DNA of 15,015 nucleotides, taken from RGIG8775 sp045587785. Lineage in GTDB: Bacteria; Bacillota; Clostridia; Oscillospirales; CAG-272. Position numbers and translations under genes: made by a program. Shown here piece after piece: positions 1 to 7,270 of this stretch. The stretch covers positions 1 through 15,015 of the forward strand of contig JAZNDA010000105.1 in the NCBI GenBank assembly GCA_045587785.1, in the 5' to 3' direction. The notes beneath the pieces were generated by a model. The model searched no databases, was not told the DNA's origin, and saw only the letters and a list, made by a program, of their open reading frames with translations. The stretch's first letter is position 1; the number at the start of each line of letters is the position of its first letter.

Positions 1-1
1 C

Positions 2-1189
2 GGCATCGTACCCAAAGCCTCGGCGCTGTCGGACGGCTACACGCGCAAAGCCACCGAATCGGGCGAGGTCACGGACGCGCTTGTTTCCTCGCTCTCGGAT
101 TTCTCTTTTGATCTTTTGCAGGGCGCGATCGCCGACCCGAACAGCAGAGGCAACCTTCTGACCTCTCCCCTCTCAGCCATTCTCTGCCTTGCGCTCGTGA
201 CCAACGGTGCGTCGGGCGAAACGCTCGCACAGCTTGAAGACGTTTTGGGCATGGAGATCACAGACATCAACAAGGCACTTTACGCCTTCACCCGTTCGCT
301 TTCCACAACCGAGGACTGCAAGGTCAAATTCGCCAATTCGGTTTGGTTCCGCGACAGCGGCACGCTCCACGTCAAAGAGGATTATCTGCAAACCTCTGCC
401 GACTGGTACGACGCCGAGCAGTTTGCCGCCCCCTTTGACAGCACGACCGCAAAGCAGATCAACGATTGGGTAAAGGACAACACCGACGGCATGATCGACT
501 CCATCATCGACGACCCGTCTGCCCTCGCAAGCTCGGTGATGTATCTGATCAACACGCTTGTGTTTGACGCCAAGTGGATGGGCGAATACGAGAAAAATCA
601 GATTCGCGATGACAGCTTCCAAAATCTTGACGGCACCAAGAGCGCGGTCAAGATGCTCTGCTCGGACGAGGGCATCGTGCTTCGCCCAGAGGGCGGTGTC
701 GGCTTTGCCAAAAAATATAAGGGCGGAAGCTACAGCTTTGTCGCGCTCCTGCCCGATGAGGGTACGGATATCTATGACTTTGCCGCGTCGCTTAACGGCG
801 AGCGCTGGCTGTCGATGTGGAACAGCAAAGACTATTACCCTGCCAACGTCAAGATTCCCGAGTTCAGCTATGAGGCTGACTTTGCCTTGAATGAGACACT
901 GCAGTCACTGGGCGCGACCGATATGTTTGACGAAAGCGCGGCAGATTTCTCCGCTCTTGCCACCTCGGACAACGGAAACATCTATTGCTCGGGCGTGTAT
1001 CAGAAGTGTTTTATCGATGTCAGCCGTAACGGCACCAAGGCGGCGGCTGTCACCTGGGCAGACATGACCGATCGTGCCGCCGCACCCACGTCGCCGATCA
1101 ACATCTTCCTTGACCGTCCTTTTGTTTACGCCATTGTCGATCACGCCACGGGACTTCCCTTGTTCCTCGGCATCGTTCATACGCTTTAA
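2..1189 (+). CDS. Serpin-family protease inhibitor (5' partial)
   Basis: A serpin: serpins trap target serine or cysteine proteases by inserting the cleaved reactive-centre loop into a beta-sheet. The frame is open from base 2, so the N-terminus, probably including a signal or lipoprotein peptide, lies outside the window; the internal TTG at 116 is not a plausible start because conserved helix A (FSFDLLQ) precedes it. Family landmarks are NLLTSPLSA near the start, FANSVWF, LINTLVFDAKW, the hinge NGTKAAAVT encoded at 1028-1054, and the C-terminal LDRPFVYAI...PLFLGIV. The hinge has small residues at P12-P10, which fits an inhibitory serpin. Counting from the hinge Gly as P15 puts P1 at Arg (codon 1073-1075) and P1' at Ala, suggesting trypsin-like targets; the loop after P1 is about four residues longer than in alpha-1-antitrypsin, so this is approximate. 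Visible length is 396 residues, close to a whole serpin domain. Location outside the cell is inferred. Confidence 0.93.
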   Translation, partial: GIVPKASALSDGYTRKATESGEVTDALVSSLSDFSFDLLQGAIADPNSRGNLLTSPLSAILCLALVTNGASGETLAQLEDVLGMEITDINKALYAFTRSLSTTEDCKVKFANSVWFRDSGTLHVKEDYLQTSADWYDAEQFAAPFDSTTAKQINDWVKDNTDGMIDSIIDDPSALASSVMYLINTLVFDAKWMGEYEKNQIRDDSFQNLDGTKSAVKMLCSDEGIVLRPEGGVGFAKKYKGGSYSFVALLPDEGTDIYDFAASLNGERWLSMWNSKDYYPANVKIPEFSYEADFALNETLQSLGATDMFDESAADFSALATSDNGNIYCSGVYQKCFIDVSRNGTKAAAVTWADMTDRAAAPTSPINIFLDRPFVYAIVDHATGLPLFLGIVHTL

Positions 1190-1204
1190 TTGAGGTTTAG
1201 CGAT

Positions 1205-1580
1205 AATTTTACGTGGGGCGTTGCCCCACACCCCACAAGCTTTTGAAAAAGCTTGACCAAAACTTTCGCCGAATGGGAGCGTGCAAACTTCGCCTCATTT
1301 TGGGACGGAAAACCGCTTTGCGGTTTTCCGTAGCGCAAAGCTAACGCGCCGACAAAGAAAGCTCGCTTTCTTTTCGGCGACGTAGCTTTTGCGCATCCTC
1401 GGCCGTCTTTTAAGACGGCCTCAAAATGACTCAGACAATGGAACAAATATTGTTTTCGCGTTATCGTTCGTATGACGCAAGGACAATACCTATTTTGCCC
1501 TCTGCAAAAGTTTTTGCGGAGCTTTTTTCAAAAAGCGACCCGCCGGAGGCTCGTTCTCCACACCGCTAAACTTCAATTCA
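1205..1580. repeat. Hairpin-dense intergenic repeat element
   Basis: There is no credible gene between 1190 and 1640. The stretch is packed with inverted repeats: TGGGGC/GCCCCA (1214-1228), CAAGCTTTTGAAAAAGCTTG (1236-1255), a perfect 11-bp stem CGGAAAACCGC/GCGGTTTTCCG (1306-1330), a long nested hairpin (1333-1395) with GCGCAAAGCTA/TAGCTTTTGCGC outside, CGCCG/CGGCG within and AAGAAAGC/GCTTTCTT at the tip, then GGCCGTCTT/AAGACGGCC (1401-1420). TCATTTTG (1295-1302) and CAAAATGA (1422-1429) could enclose the last three. A second group at 1502-1536 (CTGCAAAA/TTTTGCGG and GCTTTTT/AAAAAGC) resembles the 1236-1260 motif, and both are followed by GACC. I recognise this style from gut Clostridia intergenic repeats, but the copy number in this genome cannot be seen here. 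The first hairpins may also end serpin transcription. Confidence 0.6.
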
Positions 1581-1587
1581 TAAACAA

Positions 1588-1640
1588 AAGGGGCCCAGTC
1601 AAGTTTGGAAATTACGCCCAAATTTGACCAAGCTCCTTTT
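1588..1640. terminator. Convergent-gene hairpin, possible terminator
   Basis: GTCAAGTTTGG pairs with CCAAATTTGAC through one G-U wobble, and the stem can extend outward through AAAGGGG and CTCCTTT, leaving TTTTT at the plus-strand exit. It lies just beyond the stop of the minus-strand HELSH gene and faces the serpin side, so it could act on either strand. The T-run favours the plus strand. Confidence 0.4.
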
Positions 1641-2495
1641 TCATCTTCTTTTTTTCTTTTTCCCCTTCTCGACACGGTGATGGTTGACCGCCGCCGCCCG
1701 TGCCTTTTTACCAAACATGGCGCGAAGCATCAAAACCAGAATTGAGATCGCCCCTATCATGGCAGACACCGCCAGCGGCATCAGCAAGAAAAGCAGGCTC
1801 CCAACGCCTATCCTCACGCACATACCCGTAAGCCATGCAAGTGCCGTGGGAAACATAAACCCAAGCACAAGGTCAGCGATCAAAAACATGATCGCAAGCA
1901 CCGCAAGCCCTCTCAGACCCGAGCGAATATCCGAACGGCTGATCTCCATATGGATGACCACCGTAAGGCTGAGCACAAGCGCGATCCAATAACGTACGTC
2001 CGAGAAAATTTCCCCACCGAACAAAATCCGCCACATCTCCAAAAGAACGCGCGGTGCGCTGTCCAGATCAAGCCTGCCTCCAAGCGTTCCCGTTATATCC
2101 GTCAACATATCGGGCACGAATATCCAAACAAACAACAGCACCACCATGCCGCCTGCAAGGATGGGCGAGATGCCGATAAAATAATTGCCGATCTGATGAT
2201 AAAGATTGGTCTTATAATACGTGTGCTCAACGTACCCGAGCGTTTTGGAGCGCTTATCGGTGTTCACCACCTTCATTTTAGTGATGGTATGTCCGAACAG
2301 AACACACATCAAGGCGTGCGACAGCTCATGCACGGGTGTGCCGATAAATCCCGTCAGCCGTACGATACCAAATGCCGCGTCACCGCAGGCATCATACAGA
2401 CATTTATTGCAAAAGGAGATAAAAACACCGCAAAGGATCACAAAGCCAAACAAAAACATCATTTGTACAAAATAGCTCTCCAAAACCAAAAGCAC
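1641..2495 (-). CDS. M50-like membrane metalloprotease-type protein (HELSH)
   Basis: A 284-residue polytopic membrane protein. The start is GTG at 2495, seven bases after AGGAGGG (minus strand); the ATG between them is out of frame. After a first membrane segment (about residues 8-28), VHELSHALMCVLFGH carries HExxH at residues 56-60, the zinc-binding and catalytic signature seen in membrane-embedded M50-type proteases. Further hydrophobic stretches lie near 108-128, 168-182, 195-215 and 228-258, and the C-terminus is strongly basic (KGKKKKRR), probably cytoplasmic. The usual M50 third ligand in an LDG-type motif is not visible; GISPILAGG may occupy the equivalent place without an acidic residue. 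It may therefore cleave membrane proteins or may only be a structural relative; the substrate is unknown. It has its own promoter at 2529-2557 and sits downstream of the flippase. Confidence 0.7.
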   Translation of the reverse strand: MLLVLESYFVQMMFLFGFVILCGVFISFCNKCLYDACGDAAFGIVRLTGFIGTPVHELSHALMCVLFGHTITKMKVVNTDKRSKTLGYVEHTYYKTNLYHQIGNYFIGISPILAGGMVVLLFVWIFVPDMLTDITGTLGGRLDLDSAPRVLLEMWRILFGGEIFSDVRYWIALVLSLTVVIHMEISRSDIRSGLRGLAVLAIMFLIADLVLGFMFPTALAWLTGMCVRIGVGSLLFLLMPLAVSAMIGAISILVLMLRAMFGKKARAAAVNHHRVEKGKKKKRR

Positions 2496-2528
2496 GGCAT
2501 TTCCCTCCTTTCCTCATTTCAGTTTTTC

Positions 2529-2557
2529 ATTATAGCGGAAAACCGCTTTAAAGTCAA
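2529..2557 (-). promoter_or_regulatory. Sigma-A promoter for the HELSH membrane gene
   Basis: On the minus strand TTGACT (2552-2557) is separated by 17 bases from a perfect TATAAT (2529-2534). The spacer contains AGCGG-tttt-CCGCT, a small inverted repeat that could be an operator or the end hairpin of the upstream flippase message. The -35 abuts the flippase stop codon. Confidence 0.75.
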
Positions 2558-4075
2558 CTACATTTTCAAATTTCTTCTCCCCCAGACCGAAAAATATCCA
2601 ATGACAAGCACCGCGCAAAGGCTTACCGCCATCACGAATATCAGAATAGGAAGCGAGTCGATACGGCACACGCTCTTGAGTGCCATGATCACGCCCACCG
2701 AAAGTGCTCCGCCGATATAGGTCCTAAGCACGGGAAGCAACAGACGCATCGGCTCGCACGAGAGCAGTCTCGCCCCAAAAAACGGCATACATACCGAATA
2801 CCACACCACGCGAACGGCAAAGGACACCGCCGAAACGCCGAAAATGCCCACGCTTGTAAACACAGCAAGCCCGAGGGCTACCGCCAAACCCAAAAGCGAC
2901 CCCGACACATACAGAAGTGCCATTCGTCGCAAACGGTTCATGATCACCGACAGCTGAAACAGCGGAAGCGCGCAGGCCACCGACAGCATGGGGACCAGCG
3001 AGAATACACAAAGCAACCGCAAAAGCGGTGTATTTTGAGCCCCCAGCCACAGTGCCAGAAACTCCCTTAAAAATCCCACCGCCATAGAGATGCCGACCAG
3101 CGCAAAAAAGCCCACCATGCGCATGCTTCGAAGCACGTCCGATAAAAGCGCGTCGCTCTCGCCGCTCGCAAACTGCTTTGTCACGGTGGGAACGAACACC
3201 CCCGTCAGCATCAAAAGCACGCCGCCGAATACGCGCGCGGCGGTCAGCGACAGCGAATACACACCTGCCCTCTCTGCACCAAAGACCATATTGACAAGGA
3301 TCAAAAGACCTCCTCCCATCAGCCATGTGCCAAGCGAATCCACAGAATACCAAAGCCCCGAGCCAAGCACGCGCCAGAGATATGCACGGGAAAAGTCACG
3401 CCACCTCGGCACCACGTCGGGCACCAACATGTGCGAGAGCCAGATGCGGATACACGCCGATGCCACCGAGGACACAAGAACCGCCACGCCCACACTGACC
3501 ACCGAGACGGGCAACACACCGCTGAGTAAAAACCACAGCAAAACGGCTTTGACAAGCACTGCCGACAGCTCCCCTGCCGCACGAAGATCCAATCGTCCCG
3601 AGATCACATAGCCCGCTCCAAACACCGACGTCACGGCATCCGTCAGACTTGAAAGCAGCATCAGAGCCAAAAAAATCTTGATCTCGCCATGTGCACCATG
3701 GGGCATATTCAAAAATCTGTCGCTGAATATGGCAAACAGCAAGGCAGGAACAGCAAGAAACAGCGATGCAAGCATACTGCCGTAAAACACCGTAGAAAAA
3801 TAGCATCCCGCTTCTTCCCGCCGTCCGCCCGCATATTCCACCGACACGTAGCGCACCGCCGTTGAGGTCAGCATACCCGTCAGCAACCCGATCACTGCCA
3901 TGGCCTCCAGCGCGATTGGATAAAAGCCGTACATCTCAATACCCAGCCGCCCGATCAGAAACGGCGTCAGCACAAGCGCAATGGCGGCAGAGATCACGTG
4001 CGAAATACCGCCGCAGATCAGATTGGCACTCAGTCTCCCGCCAAAAACACGGTTTTCAGGAGTTGCTTTGTTCAT
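2558..4075 (-). CDS. Polysaccharide biosynthesis flippase, MATE/MOP superfamily
   Basis: A 505-residue integral membrane protein with roughly 12-14 hydrophobic segments over its whole length. The opening pattern, a long helix followed by TPFLIGRLGIEMYGFYPIA, is typical of Wzx/RfbX-like exporters that flip lipid-linked sugar repeat units across the cytoplasmic membrane; a MATE-like or MurJ-like role is less likely from this opening. The start is set at 4075 (MNKATPENR) because GGGGAG (4086-4091) lies ten bases upstream; the earlier in-frame ATG at 4093 overlaps that Shine-Dalgarno sequence and has none of its own. No glycosyltransferase or polymerase gene is adjacent, so this is a solitary flippase and its substrate cannot be inferred. 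It starts 147 bases after the kinase stop, so it may be partly co-transcribed with that operon. Confidence 0.85.
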   Translation of the reverse strand: MNKATPENRVFGGRLSANLICGGISHVISAAIALVLTPFLIGRLGIEMYGFYPIALEAMAVIGLLTGMLTSTAVRYVSVEYAGGRREEAGCYFSTVFYGSMLASLFLAVPALLFAIFSDRFLNMPHGAHGEIKIFLALMLLSSLTDAVTSVFGAGYVISGRLDLRAAGELSAVLVKAVLLWFLLSGVLPVSVVSVGVAVLVSSVASACIRIWLSHMLVPDVVPRWRDFSRAYLWRVLGSGLWYSVDSLGTWLMGGGLLILVNMVFGAERAGVYSLSLTAARVFGGVLLMLTGVFVPTVTKQFASGESDALLSDVLRSMRMVGFFALVGISMAVGFLREFLALWLGAQNTPLLRLLCVFSLVPMLSVACALPLFQLSVIMNRLRRMALLYVSGSLLGLAVALGLAVFTSVGIFGVSAVSFAVRVVWYSVCMPFFGARLLSCEPMRLLLPVLRTYIGGALSVGVIMALKSVCRIDSLPILIFVMAVSLCAVLVIGYFSVWGRRNLKM

Positions 4076-4085
4076 GTAAAAATCA

Positions 4086-4091
4086 CTCCCC
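4086..4091 (-). promoter_or_regulatory. Ribosome binding site deciding the flippase start
   Basis: GGGGAG on the minus strand overlaps the upstream candidate ATG (4091-4093) and is spaced ten bases from the ATG at 4073-4075, so translation most likely begins at the second ATG. Confidence 0.6.
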
Positions 4092-4182
4092 ATATAGGTT
4101 ATTCAACCAGTATTTTTGCCTTTTGGGGGAGATTTTATCATCAAAAAACAAATTTCTTTCGGATTATTCCCTCTTGCCTATA

Positions 4183-4217
4183 CAACAAATATGCGCCTGC
4201 CTTTTACGCAAGCGCAT
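4183..4217 (-). terminator. Hairpin after the kinase gene
   Basis: ATGCGC (4191-4196) pairs with GCGCAT (4212-4217), with TGC/GCA extending the stem. It begins five bases after the kinase stop codon. The minus-strand tail is only ATTTGTTG, while the plus strand ends in GTTTTTT, so as a terminator of the minus-strand operon it may be leaky and allow read-through into the flippase. Confidence 0.45.
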
Positions 4218-4222
4218 GTTTT

Positions 4223-5161
4223 TTATATACTGAATACCAGTGTATTTTGCAAAATGCTCTGAACGTCTCTTTGAAGCGGAGGCTGGGTCCCCTCTCGCAT
4301 GCACGCCGCCGTTCCGTACGCCGCCGCAAGTGCGAGCGTTTTTTCAATATCGAACTGCGCCGCACAGCCTGCAAGATAACCTGCGATCATACTGTCGCCC
4401 GCACCTACTGTGGAAGAACAATCGCTCAAAGCAGGCACGCGAACCGCAAGGCATTTCTCGCCGTCCGACCAGACCGCGCCGCGCTCGCCAAGGCTTACCA
4501 TCACATAGGATGAATGCCCACCTCGCACCAAGTCCTGCGCCGCCTTTGCCGCGTTTTCAAGGCTGTCTGCACCCTTGCCGTATATTTCCCCGATCTCCTG
4601 CCCGTTGGGCTTGATCAAATACGGTCCCATCTCACGCAGATCGATGGGCGAGAGCGACTGCGAATCCAAAACAAGTTTCGCCCCCGCTGACTTAAGGCTT
4701 TTTAAAAACGCCTTAACGCTTGCCGCAGAAAGTCCCTGCGGTATCCGCCCCGCAAACGAAACAAAACTATCCTTAACGCCGTCGGCAAGCATACGCGCCT
4801 CAAGTGCCGACAGCATGTCCTCATCGGGCGAAAAGCCGTCCATACTGATCCTTGTTTCCACCCCGTGATGAAGCGTGATGTTCTCACGTATCCTGCCCTC
4901 GGCGTAAAACGGCACGTAAGAAATATTCTCTTTTTGCAATTCGTCCTCAAACGCCTCGCCGTTCTCCCTGCCGAGAATGACGTACGCCGTATTCTCCACA
5001 CCGTTTGCCGTGAGCGCGCGCGAGGTATTGATACCTTTGCCGCCCGCATTTTTGGTGGCATGCATCACACTGTTTTCTCTGCCGACCTCAAATTGCTCAA
5101 GTCGGTAATGCAGGTCAAATGCAGGACTGAGCGTAATGGTTTTAATTCCCTTCATGATCAT
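4223..5161 (-). CDS. fruK: 1-phosphofructokinase-like PfkB-family kinase
   Basis: PfkB/ribokinase-superfamily sugar-phosphate kinase of 312 residues, the usual size for FruK, which phosphorylates fructose-1-phosphate to fructose-1,6-bisphosphate in the cytoplasm; tagatose-6-phosphate kinase is the main alternative. Landmarks are TLSPAFD at the N-terminus (family form TLNPAID), the first PfkB signature GGKGINTSRAL (40-50), KPNGQE (184-189), which is the KPN-x-x-E type motif, and GAGDS (253-257) with catalytic-base Asp256. The N-terminal Pro-Ala-Phe-Asp replaces the more common Pro-Ala-Ile-Asp. The start codon at 5161 overlaps the stop of the upstream S24 regulator as ATGA, with a second Met three codons in as an alternative. 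A fructose PTS gene and a DeoR-type FruR, the normal partners, are absent here; the coupled partner is an S24 autoprotease regulator. The exact substrate is inferred. Confidence 0.82.
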   Translation of the reverse strand: MIMKGIKTITLSPAFDLHYRLEQFEVGRENSVMHATKNAGGKGINTSRALTANGVENTAYVILGRENGEAFEDELQKENISYVPFYAEGRIRENITLHHGVETRISMDGFSPDEDMLSALEARMLADGVKDSFVSFAGRIPQGLSAASVKAFLKSLKSAGAKLVLDSQSLSPIDLREMGPYLIKPNGQEIGEIYGKGADSLENAAKAAQDLVRGGHSSYVMVSLGERGAVWSDGEKCLAVRVPALSDCSSTVGAGDSMIAGYLAGCAAQFDIEKTLALAAAYGTAACMREGTQPPLQRDVQSILQNTLVFSI

Positions 5162-5949
5162 CTGCGCTTAAGCTTGCCGATCACTCTGCCGCCGCACCAT
5201 ACGCTTTGGAAATCCTTGAGCATGATGTCGCCGTAATTCTTATTGAGCGAGATCAAACGGTCGCCGCCGTAAATTTTGAAATATCCGTTTCCGTCCAGCA
5301 TAAAGATGGCAGGCTCGCCAACCTCTACGCTGTCACAGTCCGAAACCAACAGAATGTCGCCGTCACGGTATTTTGGCTCCATGCTGTTTCCGCTGATCTT
5401 GAGGGCAAAATCCGCCTCGGCGGTACGGGCGTTGTTGCCGATATAGATCTTCTCGCCTCGGCTTTCGTCCAAAAATTCACCGATACCTGCAGACACGGGC
5501 AAATCATACAGCATAATGGCACGCTTGCCAAGACGGGCGCCCTGCTCGTTCTCGTCCATGCGTCGCATAAGCTCTTCCGAGGTCAGCACCTTTGCCTTGC
5601 CCTTTTCGGTGTATTCCGAGCAGGTCACTCTCTGAAGTTCCTTGTCAACCACCAGCGCACACAGCTCCTTGCCGTGCGTATCCAAACGGCGGTAATTTTC
5701 GATCAGACGGATCTCTCCGTCCTCCAAGGTATAGTTGTTGTCATTTTGCTCTACGCCGTTTACAATGTAGTCAAGAGAACAACCCAGCGCATTGCAGATC
5801 GATAAAATATTGGAAAGCTTGGGAGAATCGCTGATACCCGCCAGAATTTTACTGAGCGTACCGAGCGGAATTCCCGTCATGTCGGACAGCATATCATTGG
5901 TGATCTTTCGTTCGCTTTTGATTTTTTTAATTCTGTCGATATAATCCAT
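5158..5949 (-). CDS. XRE/S24 LexA-like autocleaving transcriptional regulator
   Basis: A 263-residue two-domain regulator. The N-terminal Cro/C1-type helix-turn-helix spans about residues 16-40 (TNDMLSDMTGIPLGTLSKIL). The C-terminal peptidase S24 domain has the nucleophile in ISGNSMEPKYRDGD (Ser189) and the general base in YFKIYG (Lys225). PVSAGIGEF holds an Ala154-Gly155 bond matching the LexA/CI self-cleavage site, so DNA damage or another RecA-linked signal may inactivate it; that link is inferred. It has a C1-repressor-like plan rather than true LexA, whose winged helix differs. The start at 5949 follows GGAGGA (5957-5962) by seven bases; a longer in-frame extension to 6078 is rejected because it would cross the promoter at 5984-6012. 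It is first gene of an operon with the kinase and probably represses its own promoter. Confidence 0.88.
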   Translation of the reverse strand: MDYIDRIKKIKSERKITNDMLSDMTGIPLGTLSKILAGISDSPKLSNILSICNALGCSLDYIVNGVEQNDNNYTLEDGEIRLIENYRRLDTHGKELCALVVDKELQRVTCSEYTEKGKAKVLTSEELMRRMDENEQGARLGKRAIMLYDLPVSAGIGEFLDESRGEKIYIGNNARTAEADFALKISGNSMEPKYRDGDILLVSDCDSVEVGEPAIFMLDGNGYFKIYGGDRLISLNKNYGDIMLKDFQSVWCGGRVIGKLKRR

Positions 5950-5956
5950 ACCCTTT

Positions 5957-5962
5957 TCCTCC
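5957..5962 (-). promoter_or_regulatory. Ribosome binding site deciding the S24 regulator start
   Basis: GGAGGA on the minus strand, seven bases before the ATG at 5947-5949. It rules out the longer reading frame that begins upstream of the promoter. Confidence 0.7.
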
Positions 5963-5983
5963 AAAAACGGTTTCTTTGGACGT

Positions 5984-6012
5984 ATTATATCACATATTTT
6001 CCGTTTTGTAAA
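5984..6012 (-). promoter_or_regulatory. Sigma-A promoter of the S24 regulator-kinase operon
   Basis: Minus strand TTTACA (6007-6012), a 17-base spacer, and perfect TATAAT (5984-5989), leading into the S24 regulator start 35 bases downstream of the -10. Confidence 0.8.
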
Positions 6013-6048
6013 TAGTTTTTTTGAAATTTTTTCTGTTTTCGGAAAATA
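5995..6048. promoter_or_regulatory. Candidate operator pair CGGAAAATA
   Basis: The nonamer CGGAAAATA reads on the plus strand at 6040-6048 and, inverted, at 5995-6003, where it sits inside the -35/-10 spacer. The inverted arrangement, with a 36-base gap, fits autorepression by the helix-turn-helix protein encoded directly downstream. The assignment is inference from position. Confidence 0.4.
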
Positions 6049-6064
6049 AATTATTTTTTCACGA

Positions 6065-6214
6065 TCAAAAAATTCCACCGAAGCAGAGCAAAAATGCCGC
6101 TTTACCTATATAATTCCAGATTTCCGAAAAACACTCTGCCCCCACAAAAAGCAGTGCCGCAAGCCCCACCAGCGCAAAAAATCGGCAAAAGATCGCACGC
6201 AAAGCATCAAGCAA
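6065..6214 (-). CDS. Candidate 49-residue membrane protein after gpr
   Basis: An open frame too short for routine ORF calls. It starts at TTG (6212-6214), five to eight bases after a GGGGGTGAAAA stretch that resembles the ribosome site used by gpr, and encodes 49 residues with a strong hydrophobic run FFALVGLAALLFVG and a second shorter one at the C-terminus (AAFLLCFGGIF). It begins 46 bases downstream of the gpr stop on the same strand, so co-transcription is plausible. In many Clostridia spoIIP follows gpr; this ORF lacks the SpoIIP amidase domain and may be an unrelated small protein or a remnant. No function is assigned and it could be a chance frame. Confidence 0.35.
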   Translation of the reverse strand: MLDALRAIFCRFFALVGLAALLFVGAECFSEIWNYIGKAAFLLCFGGIF

Positions 6215-6260
6215 ATCGTATTTTCACCCCCACGCTATGTGTATGCTCGATTTCGCCGTT

Positions 6261-7157
6261 TTATTGCTCCCTCACGTGGAATGCTCTGTCCACCGCCATA
6301 GCTAAAAGATCGCTGACCTTTTCTGTGATGATATCGCTTTCCTTGGGCGCGACAAAAAAACGCCGCCCGTTTTCAAGGACCCCACGAAGCGGCTCGCTGA
6401 CCTCACCTATCCCCGCACGGGAGAGTGCGTCGTATACCAATGTGGACGACTCTACCACAGTGGGCACACCGAGTGAGATGACGGGAACGCCCACCGTTTG
6501 CCTGTCAATGGCTTTTCTCGCGTTCCCCACCCCAGAGCCGGGGGAAATACCGCTGTCACACAGCTGTACCGTTGCCGCCAGTCTCTCCACGCCTCTTGCG
6601 GCAAGCGCGTCAATGGCAAGCACCAGATCGGGGCGCACGTTCTCCGCCGCGCCGCGAACCAGCTCCACGGTCTCAATGCCCGTTTGACCGAGGACACCCG
6701 TAAACAGTGCGGATATCTCGCACTTCTGTACCATATCGTAAAGTTTGCTGTCAAACCGACGCAAATGGCGCGTCGCCGTGATCTTTCGCACCGCCCGCGG
6801 TCCTATGGCGTCGGCAGTAATGTCCTCGTTTCCAAGCCCAGCCACCAAAACCGAAAAATCCCTATCGGGCATCCTTCCGCAAAGCGAACGGCACATGGTG
6901 CGTATCTCCCCCGCCAAAACCTCGGCAAGCTTTTTGCTTACGTCATCGTCCAGCAAGTGCATCTCTCCGCAAAACACCGTTACGTAGTTACCCATCGGCT
7001 TCCCGAGAAGCGTGCTGTGCGCATCCTCGCTGACACAAAGACGGGTAATGCCAAAGCCGTCCTTTTGCTCCTCTTTGCATATTTCGGCAAAATCAAAGGA
7101 CGTGCCTGCCGCCTGCATGCTTTCATATGCCAGATCGGTCCTTGTATAAAATTCCAT
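6261..7157 (-). CDS. gpr: Spore germination protease GPR
   Basis: GPR (peptidase A25) degrades small acid-soluble spore proteins during germination, releasing amino acids and freeing spore DNA. Conserved blocks are visible: RTDLAYES at residues 6-13, the zymogen-processing region; VAGLGNEDITADAIGPRAV (105-123); the long core AIDALAARGVERL (181-193) followed by DSGISPGSGVGNARKAI (201-217) and GVPVISLGVPTVV. Asp116 (TADAIGP) and Asp183 (AIDAL) correspond to the acidic dyad reported for the Bacillus enzyme. At 298 residues it is shorter than the roughly 370-residue Bacillus protein, as often seen in Clostridia. It marks the organism as a spore former. The start at 7157 is preceded by GTGGGGGTGAG. 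A convincing forespore sigma-G promoter was not found; a sigma-A-like sequence lies at 7242-7270. Confidence 0.95.
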   Translation of the reverse strand: MEFYTRTDLAYESMQAAGTSFDFAEICKEEQKDGFGITRLCVSEDAHSTLLGKPMGNYVTVFCGEMHLLDDDVSKKLAEVLAGEIRTMCRSLCGRMPDRDFSVLVAGLGNEDITADAIGPRAVRKITATRHLRRFDSKLYDMVQKCEISALFTGVLGQTGIETVELVRGAAENVRPDLVLAIDALAARGVERLAATVQLCDSGISPGSGVGNARKAIDRQTVGVPVISLGVPTVVESSTLVYDALSRAGIGEVSEPLRGVLENGRRFFVAPKESDIITEKVSDLLAMAVDRAFHVREQ

Positions 7158-7214
7158 CTTTACTCACCCCCACATTGAGTATTCCCCCATACAATAAAAA
7201 TTTACATTCACCGC

Positions 7215-7243
7215 TTGATTTCCGACAAAAAAGCATTTATAAT
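7215..7243 (+). promoter_or_regulatory. Upstream promoter-like sequence toward the solute-binding gene
   Basis: TTGATT (7215-7220), 17 bases, TATAAT (7238-7243) on the plus strand. It is followed by TGACG/CGTCA and then TTTTTT (7274-7279), which could attenuate it. GACAAAAAA (7224-7232) and TTTTTTGTC (7274-7282) are a perfect 9-bp inverted pair around the region. Confidence 0.4.
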
Positions 7244-7270
7244 TATGACGTACGATCATTTTACCGTCAA
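7242..7270 (-). promoter_or_regulatory. Possible promoter reading toward gpr
   Basis: On the minus strand TTGACG (7265-7270) is 17 bases from CATAAT (7242-7247). Its -10 overlaps the -10 of an opposing promoter-like sequence. gpr would be expected to use sigma-G, so this vegetative-type match may be fortuitous. Confidence 0.4.

Noticed and set aside
116..118. TTG at 116 as the serpin start
   Set aside because: The frame continues upstream to base 2 and includes the conserved helix A residues, so this TTG is internal.
1950..2720. 256-codon plus-strand frame opposite the HELSH gene
   Set aside because: It has no recognisable protein pattern and lies wholly against a gene with a zinc motif, promoter and ribosome site.
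5158..5949. Calling the S24 gene lexA
   Set aside because: The DNA-binding domain is a Cro/C1-type helix-turn-helix, and no LexA box of the GAAC-n4-GTTC type was seen at its promoter.
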